NCBI RefSeq assembly: GCF_043641665.1
Contig: NC_092182.1
Location: forward strand, 15,081,456 to 15,145,455
Direction of reading: 5' to 3'
Origin: Enoplosus armatus
Taxonomy: Eukaryota; Chordata; Actinopteri; Centrarchiformes; Enoplosidae
DNA length: 64,000 nucleotides
Below the pieces are notes generated by a model. The model made no database searches and was not told the origin of the DNA. It saw nothing but the letters and a program-made list of their open reading frames with translations. Positions 39,001 through 52,800 of the stretch are shown one piece after another. The translations under genes were made by a program, and so were the position numbers. The stretch's first letter is position 1. Each line of letters begins with the position of its first letter.

Positions 39001-42000
39001 GAACCCAAAAACCCCTCTGACTGGATTTCTGTCTCAGCCGATCAAGGTGTGAAAATCCATTGTGTAATCCCACAGTATGTCAAGTATGAAATGAAATGGC
39101 ATAGTTTGTGAGTTTCCTTCCTTCCTTTGAAAGTCCCAACGGTTTGCACGTATCATAAAATACTTGCTTCGCTTCTTGTTATACTAGACCAGATGCATAA
39201 CAATGATGGTGTCCTGCTGAAGGCAAATATATCGTCTACTAAATATATTTACCCTTTTTTTTCCTCCATATATTAAACTGGTATGGCACAGCTTAATGTA
39301 CAAGAGAAAATGTCCATGAAACATTCATGCAAATACAAGCTATTTTAAGGCCTGAATGTCTTCCTCTGATCTCCCCAATTCAAGAGCCATTTTATGAAGA
39401 GAGTGTGAGAGAGATGGAGGGACATGAATGAGAGGAGGGATTAGAGGAGAACAAGGCGAGGGTAATATGTGTGTGTGTGTGGGTGGGTATGTATGCACAT
39501 GTACAGACAGAAAAAACACATGAGATGCATGTATTAATGCACATACTGCTGCAGGTTATTTGCACACAGCAATTCCTTGTATTGCTTGTATTCGGTAACT
39601 GTGTGCTCAGACTTGCTATCGTGATTTTACACTTTCATGAACTGATATAAGGGGCTGATATTGTTAACGCTGCAAAGAGAATTATTCTGTTATTGTCTAG
39701 TAATTCTGCTATTTATTTTTTTCATTTGACCCACTTGAGCACACAACTGGTTTTGGAGAAAGAGCTGTCGGAGCACAGCACTGTCACGTCCATTAATAGA
39801 CCTGAGATTGATCCACAAGGTCACCTTCATGGCAGCACAATGCTTCCATCTGAAATCAACACAGCTCAGCACCAGCTCCTCTGCTCTGCCGCGCGTTTGG
39901 AATTGCAGCATCTTTGTGTACATTAATTTGCAATTAATTATGAATGTTAGAAATGGTTACAAGGAAAACAGCTTTCCATAGCTGGAATTCGACACCATGT
40001 CTTACGTACCACACCATAGAGAATTCAGGCATTTATATTATGTTGCTAAGGCTTCACGAGGCAGCATAACATGTTGGCAGCCCCAGATGGCAGCAAGAGG
40101 TGACAAAAGCCCCTATATATGTTGTGTAACATGATTACAATGAACTGTATTATCCATGTGTTTTTTTGTTTCGTTTAATCCTTTGGGCTTGTGGAGGCGT
40201 AGCTGGTGAAGAGGTTTAGTCATTATTAGCTTGCTCTTAAAGGATGACTTCACATTTTCTCGAGTCTATCTTAAAACAATGTTCTCATATGTAATCCCTT
40301 CTTAAAGCAATTTCAGATGAAGAGATGGGGGACAAAATCAGTCCTATTTCGGTGCAAAAAGTTCAACCAAAGCTTATATGAGGCTTCAGCAGAGTTATGA
40401 GGACTGTCCCCCATCACTTACATTGGTATCACTTTGTCACGAACACATCTTTTAAGCTTTAACACATAACTACAGTTTGGTCGTCTGATGTTTGTGTGGG
40501 TTTCCTCCAGGTGCTTCAGTTTTCTTATAAGTATAAAAACATCATGCAGGTCAGGTGGAAACTAACTTTTATTTCTTTGTGTTTTAATCTGTTTTTGTAT
40601 GTTGCTACATTTGATTAGAGATTCATATATTTTATTTTCTAATTTTCTTTTAATGTGGTTTTAATGGATTTTTTATGCTAAAGCTCTCACATCTGTATTT
40701 ACATACAAATAGATTGTCTTGCTTCGAAGACATGCCTGTGATAAGGGTTAAATACAGTACAATACACTTGACAGCAGAAGTTAATTTTAGTCAGTCTGTA
40801 GCATCTCTCTGCCGCTCTCTGTAGCAGTCCCACGAAAAAAATTATTTTGGCTGATAAGATGATTGTTTTTGTTATATAAAAATCTTGCCAAGTGCAGCTT
40901 TAAAGATGTCTGGTATATAAATAACAGGAAAGCATTTGGAACAAGTAACAGTGAGATAGAGGAATAAAGGGTGTGTGTGTGTGTGTGTGTGTTATCTTCT
41001 GTAGATCTGTGTGACTCTGCAGTATTTCTTCTTTTATAAAATACTTCCTGTCAGTCCTCCATCATCTTTCTTGTATGATAAAACAATATACTGTGGTGTG
41101 TGTGTGTGTGTGTCTATGGTGTATGTCTCTCTGTTGTAAACTGCATCCCGTTATGGCTGTGTTGAAGTATCTCAAAACAGGAATTTTATTCTTTGATTGC
41201 TGTTTAATTTGCCTATTTGATGTTGTTTACTGACTTTTTTCTATGTGTTTTCAGTTGGTAAGGAAGTGAAATCTCTCTTCCAGACTTTATCTTTAAAAGT
41301 AAAAGCGATTCACTGGTTGCTGGAGATGAAGTCATTGTGCGGGAAGACCGTGCTGTCATGGAAGCTAACCTCTGGAGTGTCTATTGTTGTGTCTTTCAGC
41401 TGGGGGACCCAAGGGGACTTCACCACCACACACCCTCTGCCTGCTGTCAAGGTGAAACTGTTTACAGAGAGCACAGGGGTGCTGGCTCTGGAGGACAAAG
41501 AACTGGGCAGGGTAACTCTTCTGTTTGTTTTATTTTAACCAACACAGAAATACTCACATGTCACAAGCATTTTATTGTGTCTAAAATACTCTCTACTCTG
41601 TAACTGTGTCACATTCTGATTTTAGTCTCCAGTGTACTGAAACTTGAATGTTATTCAGACATAACCTTTTGATTTCATTTTTTGCAAGTTAAACACGAGG
41701 TGGAGGTGGTCAAAATGAGAAAATCTTTTGCACATACTAATAAAAACGCAGCTCTTGTCCCACTGAATTTTTCTTTTTATTTGATCATTTTTGCAAGTAC
41801 TGGAAGAGGGAAGAACACATTTTGTGTGTGCTTGTGCTTCCAGCAAACACTTCTCACTTTGATACTTTCACGTTATGCTTGTGTTTGAGCGACCCGGACT
41901 GAATTGTACTTCTCTCAATAGTCTTTGAACATTATTTAAATCTTGAGCTGCTCCGACTCAAACGTAGAGAGGACATTTATCAGATCTCCAGTCCGCACTT

Positions 42001-44833
42001 TCCTGAGGTGTAAACGTGTAAGGTTGCTGTGATAGATGGTTAAGGAAGGTGGTGTTGCTGGTTTGCATTCGGGCAGCGGCGCCTCAGACGTCCCTGTAGT
42101 GGCAGTGACCTTGGTTGTGACAAGGCTCTTTGATCTCTCACTGCAGCAGCGTTGGCAGGAAGGCAGGCTTCCTCAAAGCTCTTTAACTCAGTAAAGAGAG
42201 ATTAGGCCTCCTCTTCGGGGAGGCAGAGCAAAGCACTGCTCTGTTTCTCTACCCTTTCTCACATTATTCTTTCACTTACAAAAATTGCGAAACACTCACA
42301 CAAACATATAATCACCAGCACTTGCAAACACACTGATTGGTGTTGCTGAATGTTGCACAGGATGAGATCAAAGATTCACCTGCAGGATACAAACGCTGAT
42401 AATTATGGAATCTTACTTCTTGCTGTCTTTTTCGTGCGAGTGCAGGTTGTCCTCCACCCAACTCCTAACAGCCCCAAGCAGTCCGAACTCCATAAGATGA
42501 CTGTGACTAAGGCATGCCCCGACCAAGATCTGAAGATCAAACTGGCCATACGTATGGACAAACCACAGAACATGAAACACTGTGGGTAAGAGATACGCTG
42601 CCAAGTAAGCCATGTAGCGGTGTTCCTGTGTGCCTTTCACTTTCTTTCTTATAGAAAGCCCTCTCAGCTCCTTGGCCTCATTTCTAGTCACGTACCATGG
42701 AAAAATACTGTGAAGTGCACTACTCCCCCTGGTGGACACCAGCGAGTAGTTTAGATTTTTTTTTTAATTGGAAGGTGCCAAAAAACTCTAAATATTGAGG
42801 ACAACCTCAATCATATTTCATTTATATAACCAGTGTGCTATTCATCTCAAGATTTGGTTCAACTTTTCTCAATTCTATAGCAAACCACATTTTTTAATGA
42901 ACTATTTCTGTGCACTAGGTATGTGCACCAATCAGTGTTTGTTTTCATTGTGACATGTGGACTGGGTTTTGTCTCCTTGTGTGTGGACAATGTTTTGACA
43001 GGTACCTGTGGGCTTTTGGGAAGAATGTTTGGAAGCGCTGGAAGAAGCGTTTCTTTGTTCTTGTGCAGGTGGGTCGTCGTTAAAAATAAAAAAACAAAAT
43101 TGAACCTTAGTTTTTAGCCCATTAGTTTGTATTAAAGATTCCTTTTAACTGACATCTCTTGGTATTGCTTATATTACGCTGATACTGTATGCAGGAAAAC
43201 ATTTGTTAAAATATGTTAACAGTTCAGAATTCAATAACTTAGGTTTATCTGAGGCTGGTTGAAGTTATCGCTAATGATTCCCTTTGTGTTGTAGGTGAGT
43301 CAGTATACGTTCGCCATGTGCAGCTACAGAGAGAAAAAGTCAGAACCGCAGGAGCTTCTCCAGCTGGACGGGTATACTGTGGACTACAGTGACCCCCAGC
43401 CAGGTGGGACGGCACACCTGTTCATGCTAATAATTGCAGGTTCACGTACACACACACACATTGTAAAACACTAACCTCTTGTTCTTTAACGTCCTGTTGT
43501 CTCAGGCTTGGATGGTGGCAGGGCTTTCTTCAATGCAGTGAAGGAAGGCGACACTGTGATGTTTGCCAGTGATGATGAGCAGGACCGCATCCTGTGGGTC
43601 CAGGCCATGTATCGTGCCACTGGCCAGTCCCACAAGCCTGTCCCACCCACTCAGGTCCAGAAACTTAACTCCAAAGGGGGTGCCTCAGCCCAAATGGATG
43701 CTCCCATTTCTCAGTTCTGTAAGTAGCCCGAAACACAACACGGTCACTTAATAGACAAAGCAGTGAAAGCTCTAACCCATAAATGTCTCACGCCATGCGC
43801 TCCACACTGCAGTCACAAAATGTGCTGGTAGAACTAACACACAAGCACGCACACACATGCCTTGATCTCTCACAGATCCCTCCAGCATCTGATGGACTTC
43901 CACTCATTGTCACCACTCCCACAGTGTTTAAAGGTGCAATTCCATGCTATCCCATCAGTCTGTTCACAAGGAACAACCAACCCCTGAAAGAAAATACTTT
44001 TATCATACAGCAGCAGGATATGGCGTGCATACTTTGTATCAAAAACTAAATAGGTCACCACACATAAGATTTGAACATTCAAGCCTGCTGGGGTTGAATT
44101 CAGACTGACAGCGACAGGGTGTGCAGCTCTTGTCCTAACCGTAGCCCTGCTTTAATCCGGTCGTAGCTGTAGAGGGCAGCTGTGAAGGCGGCCGTGGTTC
44201 TGAGACAGTTTCTCAGATGGTTCCCTTGTCGCTGAATGACGGCTAAGCCAGACAACATGTCTAAAGTTTTAATCAATCTGTCACTGTACTTGCACCTCTA
44301 AGCAGCCCACAGGTCAGGTAGCAAAGTGAAGGTAAGAGTGTCTACAGTAGTGTGGCATCTGTACCAACTTCTGTTGTAACCGTCTCTTGTGTCCCCCCTC
44401 ATTAAAGAAGGGAAAAATATATTTTCTTTTTGTAAGTATCACAATAAATTCTGTCAGCAACATTTTTCCTCACACGATCTATATATACTCAAGTTGGTTT
44501 TGACCTATGCTGTCAGTCATTTTCTTATTTTAGAGAAATTAGTATCTTTGCCCATAACAACACGAACATAGGCCTTTCTGACCTACTGAGCTTAATGTCA
44601 CATATTCTTTATTTTTTATTTTTTTACCAATCCACAATAATAGATCCTGCTATTCAGAAAAAAACTTTTTGTGTGCATCTTCTGACTCCATAGTTTAAGA
44701 ATGATTTCTTTACCAACTCTAATGAGCAAGATCTTATTTTTTTCCTTGATTCATTGTAGAAAAAAGAATTGGCATTATTTACGAATACTAAAAAATGGAC
44801 ACCCAAGGTTATAGTAATAATAATAATAATAAC

Positions 44834-44870
<37 letters not shown>

Positions 44871-46579
44871 GCCCCACGTTTATTTCACTCTCTGTTAATC
44901 ATATCATTGGAGTAAAACTATAAAGACATGAATTGGATCAGTTACTCAGAATCCTATCACATAAATTCTATGTTGTTTCTCCATTGGTTTCTTTGTCCAG
45001 TATGTGATCGTTCTTGTGGTTAGTTGACTCCTCTGATGCCAGCTGTTGCCATTCAAAGCCTCCTCACAGTGGCACAGACCTCCTACCCCCTCCCTGAAAC
45101 ATTGTGGCACACCACGCGTACATGTTTCACCCCCTGGTGGTCTTGAATGGCACTGGGACCATAACATACACAGCCCTCCTGACTCTGCTGCAGTGGACTG
45201 ATCAAAAAAAACAAGAGTCCTATGAAGGTTCTGAGTGATCTGCACAAATTATGAATAGTTTTTTCTTTCCCCAATCAACCAGTTTCATACTAGAAAGTGG
45301 TTTACTGCACATCATTTAAGTGTTCTAATCAATGTGGACAGGCTTTATAATAGGCTGTACAGAAAATACAACAAATTAGTACAATATATGTATCCATAGA
45401 CGGCTTAAAGGGGTACTCCAGCGATTTAGTGTTACTGGTCAACATTAAAGAGGGTTAGATATCCGTTTAGTCTCTAGTATGTTTCAAACCTCCTACATTT
45501 CTCATAATGCAACTCGGTAGCATCTTTTCATTAGACCTTCTGTGCCTGGTAAACACCCACATATTTAAAAGTCCACACCTCCAGTTAGTATTGCAGACTT
45601 TCTGTTATAAATCTGTGGTATTCAAGCCCAAACCAAGGTAGTCAGAACTTGCCTAAGAATCATCAAATTTTAAAGTTTTCCTCAGTATCAAAGTAATTCA
45701 ACGATAGTCGACTGTACATCCATGGGTACATTGCAAACAGGAACTGCTTGTAGCTAATTCTGCATATTTAAAGGTGCCAATTTGCCAAAATGTAAGCAAA
45801 TATAGACAGGCTCAAAACAGAATACCAGCCCCTACCTGGAGCTGACAAACAGTGCATTTTATGCACAGTTTAGTCCATTTTCATGCAAAAGTGACATTTT
45901 CACACTGAGCTGAAAATAAGAATAAAGTAGAGGGACAAGCAGCTCTTCACGCGGAAAAAACTTTAGAGAGCCACTTCAAAATACAAGGACGTTGCTCTGG
46001 ACAGGATTTAAATTACAGGAGGACCAGCGAGTTCCCTGAAAAACAGTAAGTAATTGCAGCTATAATTACTACCTGGGATTGTGGGTGAAAAATTACCCAC
46101 ATATGCTCTCTGGACTGGATTAGAATCACTGACCAGTGCAGGTAATGTTAAAATCACCTCGACTCTCCTAGAGAGAAATAAATCACAAAAGACATCATAC
46201 TGCTTTTACAGGTTCAGCAGTACTAACCATGACTAGTAGACTGATCTTTGTCTGAAATCTTTGGAGTACTCCTTTTAAAAGCATGTTTAAATTTACTGCT
46301 TGATTTATTTCAACCTTTCCAGGACCTTCATAGTCTCTGTCCTTTTAAAAAAGACACAGGCATCTTTTACACATAAAACTGACTTGAGGTTTACGTCATC
46401 AGGGTAGGTGTATGTGTTTGCCAATGTCCCTTTTAAAAGTAAGCCTGTTTGATCTGCAGTTATGCAGAGTGACAGTACTTAACGTGTAGCTCTCGACTCC
46501 TTAAGTACTTGTCCAGAATCCAGAATAAATAAACTGCAGTGGAGTGATGAGGATCGTAAATTCTCTCTTCCTCCCTCTG

Positions 46580-46623
<44 letters not shown>

Positions 46624-46631
46624 TCTGTCTC

Positions 46632-46675
<44 letters not shown>

Positions 46676-46752
46676 TCTGTCTCTCTCTCTGTCTCTCTCT
46701 CTCTGTCTCTCTCTCTCTCTGTCTCTCTCTCTGTCTCTCTCTCTCTGTCTCC

Positions 46753-46798
<46 letters not shown>

Positions 46799-46818
46799 GT
46801 CTCTCTCTCTCTGTCTCC

Positions 46819-46864
<46 letters not shown>

Positions 46865-49800
46865 GTCTCCCTCTGTCTCTCTCTCTAATATGCCTCAACA
46901 TCTGTTGTCAAGTTCACATATCCTCACATGTACTCACACACCACCGCCCACAAACTCTCATGTTGGTATAGGTTGTTGTTTTTGAGTTGTGTTTTCTTCT
47001 TCATGCTTTGCCTGTACCCTTCTTGAGTAATGCAGCTGCTAGGTCAGGGTCTCTCGTGATTGCTCTCCTCCAGCCTTGTTGCTAGTCTTTATGTTATTCT
47101 GGTTTGTCCCTTCTTACCCTGCTGTCTTCTAGCTGGACTCAAGGGTAAGTGCTTCCCTGTAGCCGGCACAGCTCAGATAATCCCCGCTGATTATCTGACA
47201 AATGCAACGTTCTTTCTCTCTTCTTTCCCCTCTTCTCCTTTTTCACGTCTCGCCTCATGTCTTAGATATTAGTTGATAACCTTTTGTTTTTTGACGACCT
47301 CGGCTTGAGGATCAAAGTATAAGCATCCATTCGTGCCAGTATAGGATGCATGTATTTTATTCTAAGATCTTATTATTTGACTCAGTAATAGTTAAAGTTG
47401 ATATTATAGTTGTTTACTGCATAATTGCCTTCTCTCTTAATCCATATTGGTGACGGGATCCCTCAGAGTAAAGCAACATGATGATAAAATGTGACATAAC
47501 TCTTAGAAAAGCAAGTACAAATTTCATGTTATGAGAAAGATTTAATTTATTTTTAACAATATAAAATTTCAAGAGAAACTGACGGTTATTTTACAGCAGT
47601 TACATGAAACCTGGAAAATATCGGATGTTTGTATAAATGTATTCAAAGATAGACGTGTAGGTAAAGTGTGAATGATGATGGCGGTCTGTGACTTCATGCA
47701 TGAGTGAAATTTGTTTTGACACTTCCCAAGTGTTGATCATGCTTTACCTCAGAGGGCTCAAACGCTTTTAGTTCTTTTTCTTTGAACTTTTCTTGATGAG
47801 AGTTGGCAAATATGTATGCGGAGTATTCTGAATGCCAAAGACAAGGAGTAGCTAATGCCGCCCCTTCTTACGATAAAATACTCCGGACCCCCCCCCTTCC
47901 CCTCCTTCTTCAATAAATGGGCCTGTAGATAGAGGCTAGACCGGTGTTACACCTCCAGAAAGGAGAGATCTTCATTTTGATTTCTTTTGACTGCCCTTTG
48001 TTTTGCCTGAATAGGAGAACACCTGTGTCATGTGTCCATACTTTTGTACAAATACAGGAGTTTTCATTCATTTCCCCCATCTCCCAGAGAATGATACAGT
48101 TTTGCCTCTGTCGGCTTCATGCTATTTACCCATGTACTTGCACCAAATTGTATTGCTACCCTATTAGAAGTTCTCCGGTAGTGGTATGCCTGTTAGTGTG
48201 CTCTGTAGAGATCATGAATACACTGCAACATATTCAAGTATTGTCAACTTGCAAATGCGTAGAGAAAAAAAAAAAAGGGAATGCCAAAAAAAGGAAAAAG
48301 AAAATGCAAATTTGAAAATGGGTCTGCAGATGTGCATGACATTTAAAAGCTCAATGAAAAGTCACACTTTTCTCCAGCATGTGATAATTTATATATGTAT
48401 GCATAAGTACTCGCCTATTCACTTTGGGAATTTGGTAACTTTATTTATGGTTGAAGTCATTATCATTATTGTAAGTTGTGATAATGGTACTGTAGTATTG
48501 AGTGTATTCTGGACTTAAACTCACATTTCCTCATTTAATCCAACCAAAAGGAGATGTATCCCACTCACTATGTGTCATAGCCCAACCAGGCACCCTCTGT
48601 TCACTCTTTCGGATGTTTTCTCACTATCTCAACACTGATCCACACAATCACATCCATTGTAACTTGGTCCTGAGTGAGTCTTCCTCATGTGGTCATCTCT
48701 TTCGTCCATCACTTGTCTGACCGCACTGTCTTATTGTCCCATTAAAAGGTTGTCTTGTCTTGTCTTACCCACCAAATCCTCTTTCATTCAGCACTGGGTT
48801 CACCTCTGTTGCCATTGACTCTTCTCACTGTTTCTAGCCCTCACGTGTTGACTGTCCTACTCTTTTCACATCATGACTTCCTGTACCTGTCTTGTCCCTC
48901 CTCCTCCAACAATCTCTTATTTCGATCGTCCACATTTTACTTGTTGTCTCGCAGGTTTTCCTTCTCAGATTGGAGTAAAAATAATCAAATTCCCTGAAGT
49001 GAAACCCACTGCAGGTTCTTTTTGTAGCAAATTTCAGTGAATGTTTAGCGCCCGTACTACACCCCTTTTCCTTCCCTCTCACTGACCTGGAGGTTGACAG
49101 ATGTCAGTTGTGCTCTATTCGTTACCCTGGCCCTGTCCAGCCAAGATCAGGCCACTTCCCACCCCCAGATCATCGTCACTCATGTCAGTGTATCATGGAC
49201 ATGACACCTGTCACTCACACAGAGGACATGACTGCATCTCTTATCTATTTTGAATCATCCTCGTCCCCATCATTCCGTCTCTGACAGCTGTATTATTTAC
49301 CCAAGATTTACAAGAAATTATGGGCAGTTTAGTTAGTGGCTGTTATCTGTTGTAGTTTAGATAAGTAATAAACTGATTATTCCACCAATGACCATCACCC
49401 ATCACCCATATTTACTGAGTTTCATTATAGTTTTGTTTTTTTTACACAAGTTGATGTTACTAATGTTCTCTCTTCATTGAATTTCACAGAGCAGGTTTTT
49501 TTTTAAGTCTCTCGATTCAGAGAAGGTTAATGGCAAAAGTTATGAAGCAAGACAAACAATAAAAATCTGAATGATTTTCTAGGATCTGGAAAATAATATG
49601 CAAATCTCCAGTCGATAACTTTTTCACAACGTAATTTTTTTCTTGAATTAGGACTTTATACTGTATCTCTACAGCGTGCTCAGATGAATTATTCTTTTGC
49701 CATATTTCAGTTGTTTTTTATTAGCACATGTCCTAATATTTGTCAGGACCTGAGTGACATTCAACAATCGCGAATGGCAGAATCTATTGAATACATTAAG

Positions 49801-52800
49801 AAGAATAACGCATCTAATTTTATCTAACCAGCACTATTTCCAAAAACATGTTTTGGATATTTAAAGATGTATTTCCCCTGCAAAACATCAGGGAATGTGA
49901 CATACCAAGAAGCATGCATGCACATACAATAGAAGAATCTCATCCACCAATACATCAAATCTCTTTACGCTGTCTGACACAATGCAAGTTGACAATGTAA
50001 GCTGTAAGTGTTTATAATTTGCCCTTTAGAAGTAGCACAAAAAAAAAATCCCTGGTGTTTCTGTGTTGTGACGAAGACTTGCTGTTTGCCTGAGCCTCAC
50101 TGATGTCTTCTCCTTTGAACCGTGTTCTTTTCCCTGTGCCATTGGCTGGATAGACGCTGACAGAGCTCAGAAACATGGCATGGATGAGTTTATCTCCGCT
50201 AACCCCTGTAGCTTTGACCACGCCTCGCTTTTTGAGATGGTGCAGCGACTCACGTTGGACCACAGGCTCAGTGACACCTTCTGCTGCTTGGTGAGTGACT
50301 CTCCGCCCGTTGTAACATCACCACCTGATACGTTTATGGCTCTGTGCTGTTTTTGTTAGCTGATATGCAGTAATGTAATCCCCGTCTGTGTTTGCGTTGT
50401 GCAGGGATGGTTTAGCCCAGGCCAGGTGTTTGTCTTGGATGAGTACTGTGCCAGGAATGGAGTCCGAGGTTGTCACAGACATCTGTGTTACCTGCGCGAT
50501 CTACTGGAAAGAGCAGAAAGTGGGGCCATTATTGACCCCACTCTTCTTCACTACAGCTTCGCTTTTTGTGCTTCCCATGTCCATGGGAACAGGTGTGCCC
50601 TAATCCCTTCTTTAAAAATGTTTGTGCCTTGTAAGTGACTTTTGTGAACATGGTTTGAAAGCACATAAAGATTACATCTCCTTTGAAACAGCTATAAATC
50701 GTATTCTTTGAGGCAAACTGATACCACATACATACAGAGTAGGTGGGCACACTACATCTCCATAAACACTGGACGAGAACAGAATAGAAAAGTCTGCCTC
50801 ATCATTTTTCTTTGTCTTCCATCTATGCAATTTTGCCATATTTATGTTTGTTTATTTCTTATGTTGTGTTATTTTACATTTTAGCTTTTTGTGTTACATG
50901 TTATGTTGTTAACCGATTGTACATCTCTACATATTTCCTTGTTTTCTACCATTTTTCTTTGTTTTCTTTTCTTTGTGTCCTTTGTTGCCATAGTCTCTTA
51001 CTGTCCATATTATTCATCCTCCCATGCGTCCGTTAAAGTCAGAGAGGGCAGCAATTACTGGGGGCCGCTGGGCTATGAGGCCCTAATGTCCCCAAAGAGC
51101 TGCCACAGCCCAGATCCTCGCACAGCCTCTAAGCGAGCACGCATATTCAAGTTTAGAAAGAGAAAGGATTCCAAAATGCCACTCTTTCAAGGGCAAAAAA
51201 GGTGAGACATTGTCATTTATTTGTATGTGTAACACAAAGGGAACTCAGGAAACAAATCTCACACAATTTGCTGTCAGTTCCTTGGGAGCTCGAAGCTTTC
51301 CGCCAGTGTTTTTCCTTTTTTTTTTGCTCCTGTCGGAGAAGTTGCATAACTTGAACCTCTGCAGGGTTTCAGCTGGGTTAAAGTATGTGGGTGTGATCCT
51401 CATAGGCCAGACGGGCTGAGCACAGTGAAGGTGGACGAGAAGGAGCGCTTCGAAGACATCAAGGAGCGGTTGCGTGTGATATTGGAAAACCATATTGTAA
51501 ATTTCAGGTGACTGCCAACTCACCAACAGCACGTCCTCAAGTCGCAAAATAATATGCCTGTTGGTATCGTTCCACTGTTAATACATTTAATGTCTACCCT
51601 TGTAGATATTGTTTCCCCTTCGGTCGCCCAGAGGGAGCTCTGAAGGCCACTTTATCTTTGCTGGAGAGGGTTTGTAAAGATTTAAAAAAGCATTTTCTAC
51701 ACCATGAAACAAACTGTGATGTAATGAAAACAGGTTACATAATTCCTCTTTAATACGGCCTGCAGGTCCTGATGAAGGACATCGTGACCCCAGTTCCACA
51801 AGAAGAAGTTAAAGGAGTGATCCGCAAGTGTTTGGAGCAGGCTGCTCAGCTCAACTACCAGCGGATTCAAGAATATGCCAAGATTGAAGGTAACCAGAAA
51901 CACACAACGTCGCACAATGACAGACATGCTGGAGTGAATGTGTTAAAGATATAATTATAGAAACATTCGCTGATCATACTGGTCATTAAAATGTGAGTAT
52001 GCAATGCAGTCGTTTTGTATGGTTTCAGACTGAAATGCTCAGTCAAATGACTACATATATACCAGATAACCCTTTTCTGGTATATGGTATATTTGTGCCC
52101 ATATCCCAAATGATTTGTGGCATCCCAAATTTATTTGTGACAGTTTGTCGGCCACTTTCTGTCTCTCAGTCCAATAACTCTCTCCTTTGTTTCAGGCCTG
52201 CTTTAGCTCTGTGCTGTTCTGTAGGTCAAGTTGGCTTTTGTGTAGAGGTGTGTGAGTAAAAATGCATTCAAATCCAAAGCCCTGAAATCTGTTGATGTGC
52301 TGATCTCTCATTGTTGCCTTGACTATTCAAGCTGTGTAGTATCCCAGCCTCTGACGTTTGATGATTGGACTGTGGGTTCAGCTTAACTGAATGTTGATGC
52401 ACACTCCCCCTCTCCCCACTATCTTACTGTAGCTCGTACCTGTCTGATTCCTCCAGTTGACTCTGCCCCCACACCCCTGCCTTGAAATACCAGCAGCTTT
52501 CCTGTCACCTCTGTCTTATGTTCTTGCTGAAGACCACTATCTTCCGCTCCCTCTCCCTCGCTGTCTGCTCTGCTTTTTTCTTTCTCCTCTCCCACAGTTA
52601 GTGGGCTTTGCCACAGTTACCACTTTGTTTGACCTCTTGACTATGTGATAAGTGGCTTTTTAACCAAAGGAATGCTGGGATTGAACACCAACAAACCAGC
52701 ATCAGCGTCACCTGCATGTGCTTTGAGACATAACAACATGGCCTTTCTTTACTGGCATGGATTACATATCGAAAATGACATCACTGACAAGACATTTTAT

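Larger units (their letters stand above)
37871..41399 (+). other. cadps intron 6 (3.5 kb)
   Basis: Contains a homeodomain-type AT palindrome at 39923-39940, a repeat fragment from about 40236, and GT microsatellites at about 40969-40991 and 41094-41113. No coding exon supported. Confidence 0.8.
43719..50153 (+). other. cadps intron 11 (6.4 kb)
   Basis: Holds the candidate microexon 11a (47133-47144), an AAT microsatellite (44815-44869), a fold-back element (45405-46278) and a 326-base CT/GTCT array (46561-46886). No other coding segment supported. Confidence 0.8.

Noticed and set aside
46479..46901. Long open frames on both strands encoding RERE or SLSL repeats
   Set aside because: They are translations of the CT microsatellite array.
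50986..51042. The TTGCCATAG acceptor at about 50993 as the start of cassette exon 13a
   Set aside because: Its reading phase does not fit the split Arg codon, and the joined frame meets a stop before the conserved-looking part.
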